Below, one piece after another: positions 24,879-34,244 of a DNA stretch of 64,000 bases. The stretch spans positions 62,001 through 126,000 of the forward strand of contig NZ_JAJTHI010000007.1 of the NCBI RefSeq assembly GCF_021298855.1, in the 5' to 3' direction. This DNA comes from Gemmatimonas sp. (GTDB lineage: Bacteria; Gemmatimonadota; Gemmatimonadetes; Gemmatimonadales; Gemmatimonadaceae). A program made the position numbers and the translations under genes. The notes beneath the pieces are model-generated. The model had not been told where the DNA came from and searched no databases. It saw only the letters and a list, made by a program, of their open reading frames with translations. Position 1 is the first letter of the stretch. Each line of letters opens with the position of its first letter.

Positions 24879-27363
24879 CACACTGCAACTGAGCGGCACG
24901 AAACCGGGCACGGGCGAGACCATCCTGTGTGCGCACTGCGGCTTGCCCGTCCCCGAGGGACTGGTGGACGACGCGGCCGAACGGCAGTTCTGCTGCACCG
25001 GGTGCCATACGGCGTTCACCATCCTGCATGAACACGGTCTCGATTCGTACTACGGCTTTGCCGAGCGCCGCGAGGCGCCGGTGCGCGCCTCGGGGCGCAG
25101 CTACGAGGAGTTCGATCACCCGGCGTTCGCGCAGCTGTATGTCACGCGCACGCCGGAGGGGCTGTCGCGCACGGAGCTGTATCTCGAGGGCGTGCATTGC
25201 GCCTCGTGCGTCTGGCTCGTGGAGCGCATGCCGCTGTTGCAGAACGGTGTCGTTCGCGCCGAGCTCGACGTGCGCCGCTCGCTGGCGGTCGTGGAGTGGG
25301 ATGCGGAGGCCGTGGCGTTGTCGGCCGTGGCGCGGGCGCTCGACCTGTTGGGCTACCCACCGCACCCATACCGTGGCGTGGCGCGGGCCGACATGCGCCG
25401 GCGCGAGGACCGCACCATGCTGGTGCGCATCGGCATCGCGGGCGCCATCGCCATCAACGTGATGCTGCTCGCCCTCGCCCTGTACTCCGGCGAGCTGAAC
25501 GGCATGGAGGCGCGCTTCACCACCTTTTTCCGGTGGATGAGCTTTGCGGTGACGGTGCCGGCCTTCCTCTGGCCGGGGCGCGTGTTCTTTACGGGTGCCT
25601 GGGCGTCGCTGCGCACGAAGTCGCTGCACATGGATCTGCCCATTGCCATTGCCCTGGCGGCGGGGTTCGTGCGGGGCGCCATCAACACGGTGACGGGCGA
25701 GGGGCCCATCTACTTCGACGGGCTGGCGCTGCTCATCTTCGCGCTGCTGGTGGGGCGGTTCCTGCAGCAGCGTGGGCAGCGCATGGCCGCCGACGCGGCC
25801 GAACTGCTGCACGCCATTGCGCCCAGCACCGCGCGCATCGTGGACGCGGGGAGTGCGAGCGACCAGATGCGGGACATTCCCACCGCCGCGCTGCTGCCGG
25901 GCATGGTGCTCGACGTGCGCGCCGGCGAGACGTTCGCCGCCGACGGCGTCGTGGTGCGCGGGGCGTCCAGTGTGAACGCGGCGCTCCTCACGGGAGAGTC
26001 GCGCCCCACGTCGGTGGGCGAAGGGACCACCGTGTATGCCGGCACCCTCAACGTGGCGGCGCCGCTGCGGGTGCGCGTGGTCGAGGCGGGAGAGACGAGT
26101 CGCATTGCCAAGCTGCTGCGACAGGTGGAGGAAAGCGCGCGCCGCCGTGCGCCCATCGTGCAGATGGCCAATCGCCTGGCGGGGATCTTCACCGCCGTGG
26201 TGCTGGTGGCCGCGGTCGCCACCTTCGCCAGCAAGACCCAGCTCAACGCCGGCGCGGCGCTCGACGACGCCATCGCCTTGCTCATCGTGACCTGCCCCTG
26301 TGCGCTCGCACTCGCCACCCCGCTGGCCATCACGGTGGCGGTGGGACGGGCAGCCGGCAACGGCATGCTCATCAAGGGCGGCGACGCGCTCGAGTTGCTG
26401 GCCACGCCCGGCACGCTCGTGCTCGACAAGACCGGTACCATTACCGAGGGGCGCACGGCACTGGCGTCGTGGTCGGGGCCGGAGTGGGTGAAGCCCCTGG
26501 TGCTGGCGCTGGAAGAGGGCTCCTCGCATCCGCTTGCCGACGGCTTCCGCCGAGCCTGGCCCGGCCTCGCGGTGCCGGTGGTCGCGCAGTCGCGTCATGT
26601 GATGGGGGGCGGGTTGGAGGGGGTGATCGACGGGCGCCTGGTGCGCATCGGCTCGCCACGCTTCGTGGCCGAGAGCACGACACGCCTCGCGCCCGCCGTG
26701 GCGGCGGCGCTCGACACCATCGATCGCACGCTGACCCCCGTACACATCGCGGTGGACGGGGAGCTCGTGGCGTTGGCCGGCATGGGCGATCGCGTACGCG
26801 AGGACGCATTGGCGTCGTTGCAGGCGCTGCGCGCGCGGGGCTGGCGCACCGTGATGCTGAGCGGCGATGCCACCGATGTGGTGACCGCGGTGGGGCGCGC
26901 GCTGCATTTTGGCGAAGCCGATGCCATTGGTGCCGCGTCGCCGGAGGACAAGCTGGCCTTCGTGGAACGGTGCAAGCAGCAGGGCACCGTGGTGATGGTG
27001 GGCGACGGCGTGAACGATGCTGCCGCGATTGCCGCGGCCCACGTGGGTATCGGGGTGCACGGCGGCGCCGAGGCGTGCCTGGCCACCGCCGACATCTACC
27101 TCACGCGTCCGGGGCTTTCCGCGCTGGTGGAGCTCACCGAAGGCGCGCGCCGTACCATGCGCGTCATCCGGCGCAACATCGGGTTTTCCATTGCGTACAA
27201 CGTCATCGGGGCGGGGATGGCCGTGATCGGGATGCTGACGCCGCTCATTGCCGCCGTGCTCATGCCGGCCAGCTCGATTACCGTCGTCCTGGGCAGCTGG
27301 TACGGCCACACCTTCGCCCGCCGCCCGCGCGGTGCGGCGACCACCACGGAGTTGACGGCATGA
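24868..27363 (+). CDS. ccoI: Copper-exporting P1B-type ATPase CcoI (FixI)
   Basis: The 831-residue protein delivers copper to the oxidase. In order: a Cys-rich N-terminal domain (CAHCGLPVP, CCTGCH) typical of CcoI, a heavy-metal-associated domain with C111-A-S-C114, six or more transmembrane helices, LLTGES, the metal-binding C476-P-C478 helix, the phosphorylation motif with D520 in DKTGTITEG, and GDGVNDAAA near 712-720. All catalytic residues are intact. The reading frame starts inside the previous gene, and its stop overlaps ccoS as ATGA. Confidence 0.96.
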   Translation: MATDTLQLSGTKPGTGETILCAHCGLPVPEGLVDDAAERQFCCTGCHTAFTILHEHGLDSYYGFAERREAPVRASGRSYEEFDHPAFAQLYVTRTPEGLSRTELYLEGVHCASCVWLVERMPLLQNGVVRAELDVRRSLAVVEWDAEAVALSAVARALDLLGYPPHPYRGVARADMRRREDRTMLVRIGIAGAIAINVMLLALALYSGELNGMEARFTTFFRWMSFAVTVPAFLWPGRVFFTGAWASLRTKSLHMDLPIAIALAAGFVRGAINTVTGEGPIYFDGLALLIFALLVGRFLQQRGQRMAADAAELLHAIAPSTARIVDAGSASDQMRDIPTAALLPGMVLDVRAGETFAADGVVVRGASSVNAALLTGESRPTSVGEGTTVYAGTLNVAAPLRVRVVEAGETSRIAKLLRQVEESARRRAPIVQMANRLAGIFTAVVLVAAVATFASKTQLNAGAALDDAIALLIVTCPCALALATPLAITVAVGRAAGNGMLIKGGDALELLATPGTLVLDKTGTITEGRTALASWSGPEWVKPLVLALEEGSSHPLADGFRRAWPGLAVPVVAQSRHVMGGGLEGVIDGRLVRIGSPRFVAESTTRLAPAVAAALDTIDRTLTPVHIAVDGELVALAGMGDRVREDALASLQALRARGWRTVMLSGDATDVVTAVGRALHFGEADAIGAASPEDKLAFVERCKQQGTVVMVGDGVNDAAAIAAAHVGIGVHGGAEACLATADIYLTRPGLSALVELTEGARRTMRVIRRNIGFSIAYNVIGAGMAVIGMLTPLIAAVLMPASSITVVLGSWYGHTFARRPRGAATTTELTA

Positions 27364-27503
27364 GCGTGATCTTCATCGTGCTTCCCCTGGCCATCCTCAT
27401 CGTGGGAGCGGCGGTGGGTGCGTTCGTCTGGAGCGCCCGCACGGGCCAGATGGATGATCTGGAAACCCCGGCCGTGCGGATGCTGCGGGACGAGGGGCGG
27501 TAG
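27360..27503 (+). CDS. ccoS: CcoS (FixS), cbb3 maturation protein
   Basis: A 47-residue protein with one helix (VIFIVLPLAILIVGAAVGAFVW) followed by SARTGQMDDLETPAVRML, the well-conserved FixS tail. CcoS is required for insertion of the redox cofactors into CcoN. It is too short for many gene finders but its start overlaps the ccoI stop, and it closes the operon. Confidence 0.92.
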   Translation: MSVIFIVLPLAILIVGAAVGAFVWSARTGQMDDLETPAVRMLRDEGR

Positions 27504-27587
27504 GGGCGCGCGGGAGCGGAGACGCGCGATGCCGGGAATCTTCTCCGCCATCTTGTCCCGTCCGGCCGGGAAGCGGACATTTCGCCC

Positions 27588-27821
27588 ATGTCTACTTCCG
27601 ACCATTTGGTCTCCAGGCCCACCGACGGCGCGGAGCGTCGGCGCAATCCCCGCTTGCGGGAGCTCGTCGACGAAATGCTGGCGTCCATTCGCGCCGCCGC
27701 CAACAACGACCTGTGGTCGCCAGAGGAGCGCGCGGCCTATGAGGCCGACATGGCGCGCATCATGGACAGCGTGCGCCAGCAGGCGTTGGGCGGACCGGCA
27801 GCGCGGGCGCGGCTGGACTAA
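27588..27821 (+). CDS. Small hypothetical protein
   Basis: A 77-residue product, acidic and helical, with PRLRELVDEMLASIRAAANN and LWSPEERAAYEADMARIM. It has no signal or membrane segment. I do not recognise the family. The composition looks like real protein, and the heptad-like hydrophobic spacing suggests a helical bundle. It lies 84 bases after ccoS on the same strand; it may be co-transcribed with the oxidase operon or independent. No clear ribosome site is seen. Confidence 0.55.
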   Translation: MSTSDHLVSRPTDGAERRRNPRLRELVDEMLASIRAAANNDLWSPEERAAYEADMARIMDSVRQQALGGPAARARLD

Positions 27822-27959
27822 CCGTCCCGAGCGCGTCGTGGCGCTCAAGGCGGCGCCGATCGACGCGCGCCGCAGCCACGTGGGCTGGCTCGGCCCTTTC
27901 TCGCTCCCCGTCAGGCATTCCCGCTGGCGCGCGCATCCGCGGGTCGTAGGTTGGGCACC

Positions 27960-29111
27960 ATGAGGCTCGCGTCCCTGCGTTCAGGGTGGCTGGTGGCCTT
28001 GGCACTGCTGCTGCCGGCCTGCCGCTCGCTGAGCCGCGCCACGCCCCATGTGTCGGGGCTCGCGGATACGGTGTTCTACGTGTCGGCGCGTGCCCGCATC
28101 GAGGGGCGGGACACGCGGGCGCGTGCAGCATCACTCGAGTATGGCCTGGCCGTCATGCAGCGCCACCAGGGCACCCCCGATGACCGGGGATTGGGGCGGG
28201 ACATCATGGATAGCGTCCTGCTCGATTCCGTACGGTTCGTGCAGCTCCTTCGTGCGCGGGTGCAGAGGCAACGCGCGCCGCTCGACCTGGCGGTGCTGTA
28301 TGTGCACGGCATGGGCACCTCGTTGCACGAGGCGTGGCAGTATGCGGCCGCGGCGTCGGTGCAGAGCGGTACGCCGGTGCCGTGGATCGTCTTCTGCTGG
28401 CCCGCCAGCGGGTCGGGCGCGAGCCGACCGCAGCCCCAGGCGTTCTTCACCGCCGGGTATCACCGCGACGCGGCCATGGCGGACAGCGCCCGGGCGGCGT
28501 TTGCGCAGACCCTGCAGGTCGTGCGGGCGGCCGTACCGAACGCGCAACTCGTGCTCGCGTCGCACTCTCTGGGGGGCCAGCTGGTGGGGCGGGCGCTGCA
28601 CCATGACACCACCCTGCGCGCCGATCTCGAACGGGCGCCGCTGCGCGCCCTTGCATTTGCGATCCCCGACGTGAACGCCCAGGCGTTCAACGACACGCTG
28701 GCCCCGGCGCTGCGCTACACGGCCACCCGGCGCGTCGTGTACGTGACGCGCAACGATCGCGCGATGATGGTCGCGCGCCGCATCAACGGAACGCCGCGTG
28801 CCGGCCTGCGGTCAGCAGGCAACTGGCGCGCTGCCGATTCGGCGCTCGTGGAGACCGTGGACGTCACGAACGCGGCCACCACGGAGGGGTGGTTTCAATC
28901 GCACTTCGGCAGCCATCACGCCATCAAGCGCAAGACGGGGTTGCTCGTGGACCTCGTCGCGATCGTCGGTGGTCAGCGCGACGCCACGTGTCGATCGCGC
29001 GTGGGGTTCGGCGAGCCGGACGCGGACGGGATATGGCGACTGCAGCACGTGGTGCCGACGACCAGCGACCTGCTCGCCTGCCCAGCGATGCATCATGGAG
29101 CGGCACGATGA
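27960..29111 (+). CDS. Lipoprotein alpha/beta-hydrolase (DUF900-like lipase/esterase)
   Basis: The 383-residue product begins with a lipoprotein signal ending LLLPAC (Cys21). After a helical segment comes AVLYVHGMGTSLHEAWQYA, an oxyanion-hole type strand-turn, the nucleophile elbow S201-H-S203-L-G-G, a candidate Asp in VVYVTRNDRAM and a late His in GSHHAI. This order fits the DUF900/alpha-beta hydrolase group of probable lipases or esterases. It should sit on the envelope. The stop overlaps the start of the phospholipase D-like gene as ATGA, so the two proteins are made together. Substrate is unknown; a lipid or ester is likely. Confidence 0.8.
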   Translation: MRLASLRSGWLVALALLLPACRSLSRATPHVSGLADTVFYVSARARIEGRDTRARAASLEYGLAVMQRHQGTPDDRGLGRDIMDSVLLDSVRFVQLLRARVQRQRAPLDLAVLYVHGMGTSLHEAWQYAAAASVQSGTPVPWIVFCWPASGSGASRPQPQAFFTAGYHRDAAMADSARAAFAQTLQVVRAAVPNAQLVLASHSLGGQLVGRALHHDTTLRADLERAPLRALAFAIPDVNAQAFNDTLAPALRYTATRRVVYVTRNDRAMMVARRINGTPRAGLRSAGNWRAADSALVETVDVTNAATTEGWFQSHFGSHHAIKRKTGLLVDLVAIVGGQRDATCRSRVGFGEPDADGIWRLQHVVPTTSDLLACPAMHHGAAR

Positions 29112-32100
29112 GGCGCGGCCTGCGGATCACCCTCGTGGCCGCCTGCCTCGCCGTCCCGGCGGCCGCGACGGGACAGCCACCGGCACGCCTGCCGGCCGAC
29201 GGCGGCACCACCTTCTCGCTGGGGCAGCCCGGGGTATGGTTGCCAACCGGTGGGCTCTCCACCGGCCTCGAACGCCGCGATGGCGAGGCGGTGGCCGTTA
29301 CCGAACTGCGCGGTGGCATGTATGTCGAACTGCTCAGCCGCGTGCTGGGTCTTGGCGGCCTTCATGCCGAGGGGTACGGTGGGCTGCTCGACACCCGCTT
29401 CAATGGCGGCGTACGCCTGCGCGCCGTCTCGCCGTTCCTGCGACTCGGCATCGGCGTGGACTACAGTGGCATGGACAAGCAGGTGCGACCGCTCGTGTCG
29501 TTCACGCATCCGGTGCGCCGTGGCGGCGTTCGGCACGACGGGAGCATGATGCGTATCGACTATCGCGGCGGCCCCGAACGCATGGTCACCGTTGGCGTCG
29601 AAGTGCCGTTCCTGCGGAAGATTCCCCTCGGCACCACGCGGCCGCACGAAGATCGCGTGGTGCTGCGCGATCGTGCGAGCCCCGATGCGCCGCTGCCCGT
29701 GGGACGTGGCGCGGTGGCGGCGCTGGACAGCGCGCGCCATGCGGCGCACCGCATCCAGGCGCTCATCGTGCCCTGGGCCGACCATACCGGCGGCGGCGGC
29801 CGCGCCAGCGACTCCGCCGTGGTGCAGCGGCTGCGGAGCATCGGCGCACTCGCGCGGGCGACCACCGTGGAGCACGAAGTCCGCCGGTGGCACGCGGCGC
29901 TCGATGTGGCCTTCTCCGCGGCGCTGCACGACGGGACCGGCGACGCAGCGCACGTCACCCCCGAGGGGCGGCGGGCCGCCGTGGCGGCGCGCGCCGTCCT
30001 GCTGGACGAAGTGATTGTGCCCTACGACCGCCTGCTCGGTCAGGCAAAGGATCACGACACCACCCGGGACTTCGCGCTGCTGGCCCGCGGCGCGTTTCTG
30101 CGCTGGCTCCACGTGCAGGGCGGCTTGTCGCGCCAGGCCATTCCCGATGCCCTGGGCGTGTTCGGTGCGGTGCTCGACATCGTGGAGGAGGTGCGGCGCA
30201 CCGCGCACGCGCAGTGGAACGGCTCCCGTTTCGTGTGGCTTCCGCTGCAGCTCGCGCTGGAGCCGGAGCAACACGACACCCAGCAGGAGCTCGACGCGCT
30301 GGTGGCGCACATGGCGGGCGAACCGGTGACCGACGGGAACGACATCTCGTACGTGATCAATGAGCAGTTCCAGTACCAGCTGAGCCGCACGGTGCATGCG
30401 GCCCGTGAGTACCACGTGCTCTGGACGCACGACTTTCGGGGCAAGGACGGGCGCGGCGATCCCGACGAGATGAGCTTCCGCCACGTCCTGCGCTCCTACC
30501 TTGCGGCCATGACGGCGCGCGTGCGCGAGTACGACAGCACGGGGGTCTTTCCCACGTACCTGATCATTCTCGACGAGTGGTTCTATCGGGCCAACACGGC
30601 GCGCCTCTGGATGGACCTGCTGGAGAATCCCCTGCACCACCGCGTGCGGCTCAAGGCGGGGTTCGGCGCCTGGGAAGATTCGCTCGCCGCGGCGCAGCAG
30701 GCGCTGCGCGACGCCGTGGCGCACTCGTCGCTGCTCACGGCCCAGCGCCGGCACTATGGCGAGGGGTGGCTGCGGTCGCTCGTGAAGGTCCACGTGAACA
30801 TCACCAATGTCTCCGACCCCTCATTCACGAGCTGGCGGGTGGCGACGGCGTTTCCGGTACCGGATACCTGGATGCGCGACCACCGCAAACTGGTGGTGTA
30901 CGACGTGTCGGAGCGCGACCCGTACCGCGGCGAATCGATCGTGACCGGGGCCGGCATCGGCGAGCACTACGCGAATCTCTCCTGGGAGGATCGCTCGTTG
31001 CTCGTGCGCGGACCGGCCAACCTGTCGCTCAAGACGGCGGCCCGCGAGCTGCTCCTGAGTCAGGGGGTGTCCCCCGCCCGCATCCCCGCGGTGCTGCGCC
31101 CGCTGCCGCTGGCGCCGGACTACGCCGCGCTCGTGGAACGGAATCGCGGCCTGCCGGGGCGCGACCTGCGGGCGTTGCTCCTGCAGAACCGCACCGGGTA
31201 CGCGGACAAGAGCCTCAACGTCACGAAGGCCCTGCTGTATACGCTCATGCCTGCGGGCTCCGTCATCAAGATTCCCGATTCGCTCTGGAACGGGACCTTC
31301 TGGGGCAGTGCCCTGCTGGGGGCGTCCTTGCGCGGGGTGCGCGTGCTGGTGATTGCGCCCACGCTGGCCAACGCGCCGGCGCGTGCCTTCGGGTCGATGA
31401 TTCGCAGCCGGGAGCTGCTCTGGCGCTTCGTCATGGCCGAGCAGCTGTTCGGGGATGTCATTCGCCGCGAGGGCGGCCTGCTCAAGGTGGGGTTGTACGC
31501 GTCGGAGATTCCCGTGAGCAACGTGCCGGGCAAGATCCTGTCCGTGCGCACCACGCTGGCTCGCGAGCCGTGGCTGCGCGACCTGTTTGCCTTTCCGCCC
31601 AGTGTGTACGAGGGGCTGGAGGAGCTCGCCGCCACCCTGGGGGCGCTGCCGATTCCGGTGCGCGACGGCAACGAGTTCGAGGCACGGGAACGGCCGCTGC
31701 TGCATCTCAAGGCCAACTTCATTGCCAGCCGCGAAGCCTGGTCGGTGATGGCGCGCCGCGATTGGGTGGAGCTGACCCGCGAGTTCGTGCCACGCCGCAT
31801 GTCGCAGCTGCAGGCCCGTGGCGCCGCCGTCGCCTCGTTCGGCGACACCACGGGGGCCCGCATTGACGTGGGCGGCGACGTCGTGCGCAGTTGGTATGAG
31901 GGACTCCCCGCCGCGCAACGCGACCGGGTGGTGTTCTATACCCTGATCGGGTCAGCCAATCAGAACGATCGCAGCATGGTCAGCGACGGCGAGGCGTCGC
32001 TGCTCATGGCCGGCTGGCCGTCGGTGACCGCCACGATCGATCTCATCTCGCTCATCGGCCAGTCCCGCTGGATCGATGATCCCGCGGTGCTCGACCAATT

Positions 32101-32161
32101 GCTGCCCCGCCGCGGCGCCCTCGCGACGCGCATCGCCCACTGGTTCAAGTTCGCGTTCTGA
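29108..32161 (+). CDS. Large secreted phospholipase D-like protein
   Basis: The 1017-residue product has a signal peptide (MRRGLRITLVAACLAVPAAA). Residues 25-150 are a beta-rich stretch with alternating aromatic strands, resembling a piece of an outer-membrane barrel. A long helical region follows. The C-terminal half is PLD-like: H592-R-K594-LVVY-D599 is an intact HxKx4D motif, followed by GPANL; a second H866-L-K868 lacks the aspartate (Ala873), but GSANQNDRS (948-956) is present as in PLD enzymes. PLDs cleave or transfer phosphodiester bonds of phospholipids using paired HKD motifs. The ATGA overlap with the hydrolase gene indicates a joint function. It is far longer than typical bacterial PLDs. 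Confidence 0.78.
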   Translation: MRRGLRITLVAACLAVPAAATGQPPARLPADGGTTFSLGQPGVWLPTGGLSTGLERRDGEAVAVTELRGGMYVELLSRVLGLGGLHAEGYGGLLDTRFNGGVRLRAVSPFLRLGIGVDYSGMDKQVRPLVSFTHPVRRGGVRHDGSMMRIDYRGGPERMVTVGVEVPFLRKIPLGTTRPHEDRVVLRDRASPDAPLPVGRGAVAALDSARHAAHRIQALIVPWADHTGGGGRASDSAVVQRLRSIGALARATTVEHEVRRWHAALDVAFSAALHDGTGDAAHVTPEGRRAAVAARAVLLDEVIVPYDRLLGQAKDHDTTRDFALLARGAFLRWLHVQGGLSRQAIPDALGVFGAVLDIVEEVRRTAHAQWNGSRFVWLPLQLALEPEQHDTQQELDALVAHMAGEPVTDGNDISYVINEQFQYQLSRTVHAAREYHVLWTHDFRGKDGRGDPDEMSFRHVLRSYLAAMTARVREYDSTGVFPTYLIILDEWFYRANTARLWMDLLENPLHHRVRLKAGFGAWEDSLAAAQQALRDAVAHSSLLTAQRRHYGEGWLRSLVKVHVNITNVSDPSFTSWRVATAFPVPDTWMRDHRKLVVYDVSERDPYRGESIVTGAGIGEHYANLSWEDRSLLVRGPANLSLKTAARELLLSQGVSPARIPAVLRPLPLAPDYAALVERNRGLPGRDLRALLLQNRTGYADKSLNVTKALLYTLMPAGSVIKIPDSLWNGTFWGSALLGASLRGVRVLVIAPTLANAPARAFGSMIRSRELLWRFVMAEQLFGDVIRREGGLLKVGLYASEIPVSNVPGKILSVRTTLAREPWLRDLFAFPPSVYEGLEELAATLGALPIPVRDGNEFEARERPLLHLKANFIASREAWSVMARRDWVELTREFVPRRMSQLQARGAAVASFGDTTGARIDVGGDVVRSWYEGLPAAQRDRVVFYTLIGSANQNDRSMVSDGEASLLMAGWPSVTATIDLISLIGQSRWIDDPAVLDQLLPRRGALATRIAHWFKFAF

Positions 32162-32168
32162 GCGCGCG

Positions 32169-33470
32169 CTACTTCTTCGCGCCCAGAGTGAGATAGTCCG
32201 TGGCCAGGTTCGCCATGGCACGGACGCCGGTGATGAGCGCGCCCTCGTCGGCAAAGAATAGCGGCGAGTGGTTCACGGGCACGGTGTTCGGGTCCTTGTC
32301 CCTGGGTGTGACCCCGAGGAAGAAGAAGACGCCGGGAATCTCCCGGGTGAACACCGGGAAGTCTTCGCTCCCCATCACGGGATTGATGAACGCCACGTCC
32401 CCCGACACCCGCCGCAGCGTGGGCAGCATGCGGTCGGTGAGCGTGGTGTCGTTCTTCGTCACCAGCCCGCCGCGATCCACTTCCACGATGGCCGTGGCGC
32501 CGGCGGACCGGGCGATGTCCTCCGCCGTACGCTTGATGCGCATGGCGATGTCGGCACGCATGGCGTCATCGAAGGTGCGCAGCGTGCCCACCATGACGAC
32601 GCTATCCGGGATGATGTTGCTGCGGTTGCCGCCGGTGATCTGCCCGACCGTGAGCACGCTGGGCAGGTACGCCACGTTCACCTGGCGACTGGCGATCGTC
32701 TGCAGCCCCAGCACGATCTGCGACGAGACCACGATGGGGTCCACCCCCGACCACGGCTGCGAGCCGTGGGTCTGCTTTCCCTTCACGATGATCTTGAAGT
32801 TGCCGGCGGCCGCCATGATGGGCCCTGGCCGCACGCCGATCTGCCCCACGCGATTGGGCCACACATGCAGGCCGAACACCGCATTCGGGACGGGCGCCTT
32901 GAGTGCGCCATCATCCACCATGGCCTGCGCTCCACCCAGCCCCTCCTCCGCCGGCTGGAAGAGGAACTTGATCGTACCGGGGATCTGCGCCTTCATGCCG
33001 GCGAGCACCTCGGCGGCGCCCATGAGAATGGCGACGTGATTATCGTGGCCGCAGGCGTGCATGACCCCCACCTCCTGTCCCTGCCACTGCGTGCGCACCT
33101 TGCTCTTGAAGGGCAGATCCACGAGTTCCGTGACCGGCAGCGCATCCATGTCGGCACGCAAGGCAACCACGGGGCCGGGCTTGCCGCCGCGCAGAATGCC
33201 GACGACGCCGGTGCGGCCCACCGGGGCCTGCACTTCGAGCCCCAACTGGCGCAGATGATCGGCCACGAGGGCCGCCGTGCGCTTCTCCTCGAAGCTGAGC
33301 TCCGGGTGCTCATGAATGTCGCGGCGCCAAGCGACCACCTTGGGCATCACCGATGGCAGTTTGCCTTCGATGAGCTTGGCCAGCTCGGATGGGGGGGCGG
33401 ACTGGGCCGCGGCGGGCGGCGCAACGACAGCGAGCGCGGCCGCACCGGCCGCGAGACGGAACAGACGCAT
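32169..33470 (-). CDS. Exported M20-family amidohydrolase/peptidase
   Basis: A 433-residue product with a signal peptide (ALAVVAPPAAAQS). The mature protein has MHACGHDNH, FQPAEEGLGGA, GLHVWPN and a late GSEDFPVF, the metal-site motifs of the M20D amidohydrolase group that cleaves N-acyl or indole-acetyl amino acids. Located in the periplasm or exported. It converges with the PLD-like gene across seven bases. The substrate is not predictable. The frame and length agree with the family. Confidence 0.92.
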   Translation of the reverse strand: MRLFRLAAGAAALAVVAPPAAAQSAPPSELAKLIEGKLPSVMPKVVAWRRDIHEHPELSFEEKRTAALVADHLRQLGLEVQAPVGRTGVVGILRGGKPGPVVALRADMDALPVTELVDLPFKSKVRTQWQGQEVGVMHACGHDNHVAILMGAAEVLAGMKAQIPGTIKFLFQPAEEGLGGAQAMVDDGALKAPVPNAVFGLHVWPNRVGQIGVRPGPIMAAAGNFKIIVKGKQTHGSQPWSGVDPIVVSSQIVLGLQTIASRQVNVAYLPSVLTVGQITGGNRSNIIPDSVVMVGTLRTFDDAMRADIAMRIKRTAEDIARSAGATAIVEVDRGGLVTKNDTTLTDRMLPTLRRVSGDVAFINPVMGSEDFPVFTREIPGVFFFLGVTPRDKDPNTVPVNHSPLFFADEGALITGVRAMANLATDYLTLGAKK

Positions 33471-33566
33471 CGGGACTCCGTAAGAGGGGAACGCGCCGCG
33501 GGCGCACGACGCGTGCTGCGCTCCAAGCTACGGGTGTCGGGATTTCGGCGATAGAGGAACAGCGCG

Positions 33567-33650
33567 CTCGACGAACGCGACGAGCTGAAGGAGTCGTCCG
33601 ACGGCCGCTTCTTCTTCAACCTCAAGGCGGGCAACCATCAGGTGACCGGT
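33567..33650 (+). pseudogene. Relic of a YegP/DUF1508 protein
   Basis: The plus-strand frame from 33567 reads DELKESSDGRFFFNLKAGNH followed by QVTGST, which closely follows the second repeat of YegP/DUF1508 proteins (YyFNLKAaNhqiIgtSe). An in-frame TAG lies at 33552-33554, the first repeat is missing, and the match ends abruptly after GST. It is therefore a fragment of a broken gene rather than a working one. It sits in the 204-base gap between the M20 gene and the Uma2 gene, which holds nothing else I can identify. Confidence 0.7.
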
Positions 33651-33674
33651 AGCACGTGCGCGACCCCGTCTCGA

Positions 33675-34244
33675 TCAGGCGGGGCCGAGCACCTCGGTGA
33701 AGAACGGCTCGAGGTCGATGACGAAGGCCGACGCCGCGCCGGCCGGTTGCCACTCGAGCCGATCGGCGTGGATGCTCGGGCGTTCGTCGTGCGGGAGCCA
33801 GCGTTCCACCAGTCGTGAGTCGAGATCGACGATCCAGTACTCGATGCCGGCCTGCTGGTAGCGCCCACGTTTGACCACGCGGTCGAAGCGGGCCGTGCTG
33901 GGCGACAGGATCTCCACGAACAGCAGCGCCTCGGTGCGCTCCTCATTCGTGCGCGGGCGGCGGCCGTCGGTGAGCGGCACCACGTACAGGTCCGGCTGGA
34001 CCAGCGTGCGCGGGTCGAGGACCCACTCCGATGGCGCCACGAACGCCGTCCCGATGCCCGCCGGGCGAGCGAGCGACTCGAGGAGGACGGTCAGTGCCGT
34101 CACGGCGCCCTGATGGGCCAGGCGTGGCGTGGGGCTCACGAGCAGCTCCCCGTCCACGCACTCGTAACGGTGCGACGGATCGTCCGGCAGCGCCTGCACC
34201 TCGGCGGCGGTCCAGACACGGGGTGTGAGCGCGGGCATGGCCAT
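33675..34244 (-). CDS. Uma2-family putative endonuclease (DUF820)
   Basis: A 189-residue protein with the Uma2/DUF820 layout: HRYECVDGELLVSPTP near the start, QPDLYVV with the first acidic residue, LLFVEILSPSTARFD, and YWIVDLDSRLVE. These follow the PD-(D/E)xK nuclease fold of the family. Uma2 genes are common in cyanobacteria, deinococci and Gemmatimonadota, often in many copies, and no cellular role is established. ATG 34244 was used; an extension to 34319 is not protein-like. Not next to any defence gene. Confidence 0.85.
   Translation of the reverse strand: MAMPALTPRVWTAAEVQALPDDPSHRYECVDGELLVSPTPRLAHQGAVTALTVLLESLARPAGIGTAFVAPSEWVLDPRTLVQPDLYVVPLTDGRRPRTNEERTEALLFVEILSPSTARFDRVVKRGRYQQAGIEYWIVDLDSRLVERWLPHDERPSIHADRLEWQPAGAASAFVIDLEPFFTEVLGPA

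Noticed and set aside
24775-27309. Open frame of 844 codons antisense to ccoI
   Set aside because: It lies wholly opposite a gene with all P-type ATPase motifs. High-GC genes commonly leave one antisense frame open; composition is His/Arg/Gln-rich and matches no family.
33675-34244. Uma2 gene as part of a defence island
   Set aside because: No restriction, methylase, toxin-antitoxin or other defence gene lies nearby.
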